Source: Gordionus sp. m RMFG-2023 (lineage: Eukaryota > Nematomorpha > Gordioida > Chordodea > Parachordodidae). From it: DNA of 64,000 bases. The DNA is taken from contig NC_088775.1 of assembly GCF_954871325.1 (NCBI RefSeq), forward strand, positions 14,175,561 through 14,239,560, read 5' to 3'. Below are positions 62,191-64,000 of this stretch, piece by piece; position 1 is the first letter of the stretch; every line of letters begins with the position of its first letter. The notes below the pieces were generated by a model, which searched no databases, had not been told where the DNA came from, and saw only the letters and a list, made by a program, of their open reading frames with translations. The position numbers and the translations under genes were made by a program.

Positions 62191-64000
62191 TGAACACATA
62201 AATCCTAAATCTCATATTCTGCGGTATCTTAATCATACCTAGACCATGATTCTTCGGAAATGAGTTCCGAAACGGCCTATTATTATATACTCTACCAATA
62301 GTAAAAATTAAACAATTAGCATTTTTTTGTACAGGATGTTGTTGGCATCCAAAAATACTAAGCTTTTATTGATAAGATGACCGATGTGTTCAGACCGGAT
62401 TTTTTTTTATACCTGATCTGGCCTGGATTTTATAAATTTTGTTCATTTTTAGCTGAGCCCCCCTCCCCTCTCCCATTTTGTATCCCGACCCGGATATTTC
62501 AAAACATATTATTTTAAGACCGATTTAAACAGGGCATGTAGGTTTCTATTATACATATACTTATAAGCTATAAATTTATATTAAAGATATAACTTTATTG
62601 AAGGACTTTAGTTAAGTTCCTTTAAAACATATTCTTGACAAGTATACTTCTCTTATTTATTATTTTTTTGTCATTCATATCTACTCCCATTTTCGCAATA
62701 TTTAATAACTAAAATCAGAAACCCATTTTAATCAATATATTATTCTTGTAAAAGCAAATTTGGATTGATCAAATAAAAGAAAATAATTGTGCAAATTTCA
62801 GCCATAAATGTGTAGTATGATAACAAAACTCTGCCTTCTAAACTATCATATCAATATTTAAAAAAAATTATTTTTTGCTTTGTTTATTGATCGCGACCAT
62901 GTTTCATATATCTATTATATATATGACGTAAGGATTTAGAAATATTTAGTGGCAAATCTCATTGACCAAGGTTTTTTTTGCAAATCATTAAAATTTAATT
63001 TAATCCGATTATGCCAGAATTTTATATTCCAGCATGCCATGAATTTTTGAATATATTTTTTTATTTTTTATATTAAAAAATAATATAAATTAAAAGTAGT
63101 TCAAAAGGAAACTCACATGGCAATAATATTTTATTCGGCTGGAAAAAGTGCACTCTATATCTATAAACGATTTGAATTTAAAAATGTTGTTAAAAACACT
63201 AATTCGCTAAACTGCTAGGACATAATATGCAATCCTACTAAGTTTAGTAAATTCGTCAATTTTTTTAAATACCAAACGAACACTTTAAGTAATAACGAGT
63301 TAATATTTATGTATTGCATACTATTTAAGAATGCTTTAAATAAAATATTAATGGAAATATTTTAAAATTGCATTATATTATAGATACGTAGATAATTATA
63401 CAACATTTAATATTTATAATATTAAGATCATCCCCCAAAGAATTGAAATTTATATTTCATTGCTTTGTCATTGCAGTAATGTTCAAACATTATAATAATA
63501 GCTATGGGAATGGATATATTTGAGTTGTGGTTGGTTACGTTATAAAAAAACATAATATATCATCGTTTAGTAATTATAACATTAACAATTATTTTTAAAC
63601 AGAAAAATTACATTTTTATAATTTTTTTTATATTAAATTTTATTTTTATAGAGCCAAAAAAAAATCTATTATTTCTAGTTTTTTTATTCATTTTAAAAGT
63701 TAAAATTTTTTTAACAATAAATTCCAAATATATGCATCGATGGCAAGCAATTTAAATCCTAATGCGTGCCTAAAAATTCTATTTTAACAAACCAAGTCGG
63801 TTAGGACTAATTTGGGTCTGATAATAAAATACAAACCCGGGCTGAGTTGGCCTACTGGACAGAATTTAACCAATTAGAACCCAATATTATTTTAATTGTA
63901 TCAAGAATTAGCCAACCAATTGAAAAATCCGATAGATTATTTATCGCTTTTCATATTTTAGACTTATCTTTAAAATCATTTTCAAAATTACCAGAGGTTC
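62191..64000. other. Intergenic, no recognisable gene
   Basis: A+T-rich end of the window with short pyrimidine and G/C-rich patches (about 62456-62480). No gene or bounded element can be supported. Confidence 0.4.

Overview
This is a strongly A+T-rich stretch of an animal genome. It is probably an invertebrate with compact splice sites: several introns are only 42-67 nt, alongside others of 1-4 kb. One intron carries a textbook U12-type AT-AC signature, so the host has a working minor spliceosome. That argues against lineages known to have lost it, such as C. elegans-type nematodes. I cannot name the species.

Two host genes can be assembled. The main one is a complete T-type (Cav3) voltage-gated calcium channel alpha-1 subunit on the minus strand (45647 down to 15033). 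Thirty-three coding exons join with every splice phase in agreement into one open frame of 2,093 codons plus stop. All four domains, four S4 voltage sensors, the EEDD selectivity filter, the post-IS6 gating-brake region and the II-III linker HTAATP motif are present. The second gene is on the plus strand (4958-9161, three exons, 567 aa). It is a four-transmembrane claudin-superfamily protein that resembles calcium-channel gamma/TARP (CACNG) subunits. The two genes are convergent, with their stop codons about 5.9 kb apart, so a pore subunit and a gamma-like subunit are neighbours.

Layout: 1-4957 holds a decayed hAT element (518-1607) and a SINE-like unit; 4958-9161 is the gamma-like gene; 9162-15032 is a repeat-bearing intergenic stretch that includes a hAT-like relic (12612-14309); 15033-45647 is the Cav3 gene, whose long introns hold nested DNA transposons; 45648-64000 has no gene I can recognise and contains two related hAT elements (51967-54891 and 59116-60520), several MITEs and a 104-bp tandem duplication.

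The mobile content I can see is almost entirely DNA transposons. At least five hAT-type insertions keep both ends and perfect 8-bp target duplications, several of them with transposase remains. Around them are palindromic MITEs, GGGCCGGG-rich MITEs, a Harbinger-like MITE flanked by TAA, and tRNA-headed SINE-like units. I saw no LTR or retroviral element, no LINE, no rRNA and no CRISPR array.
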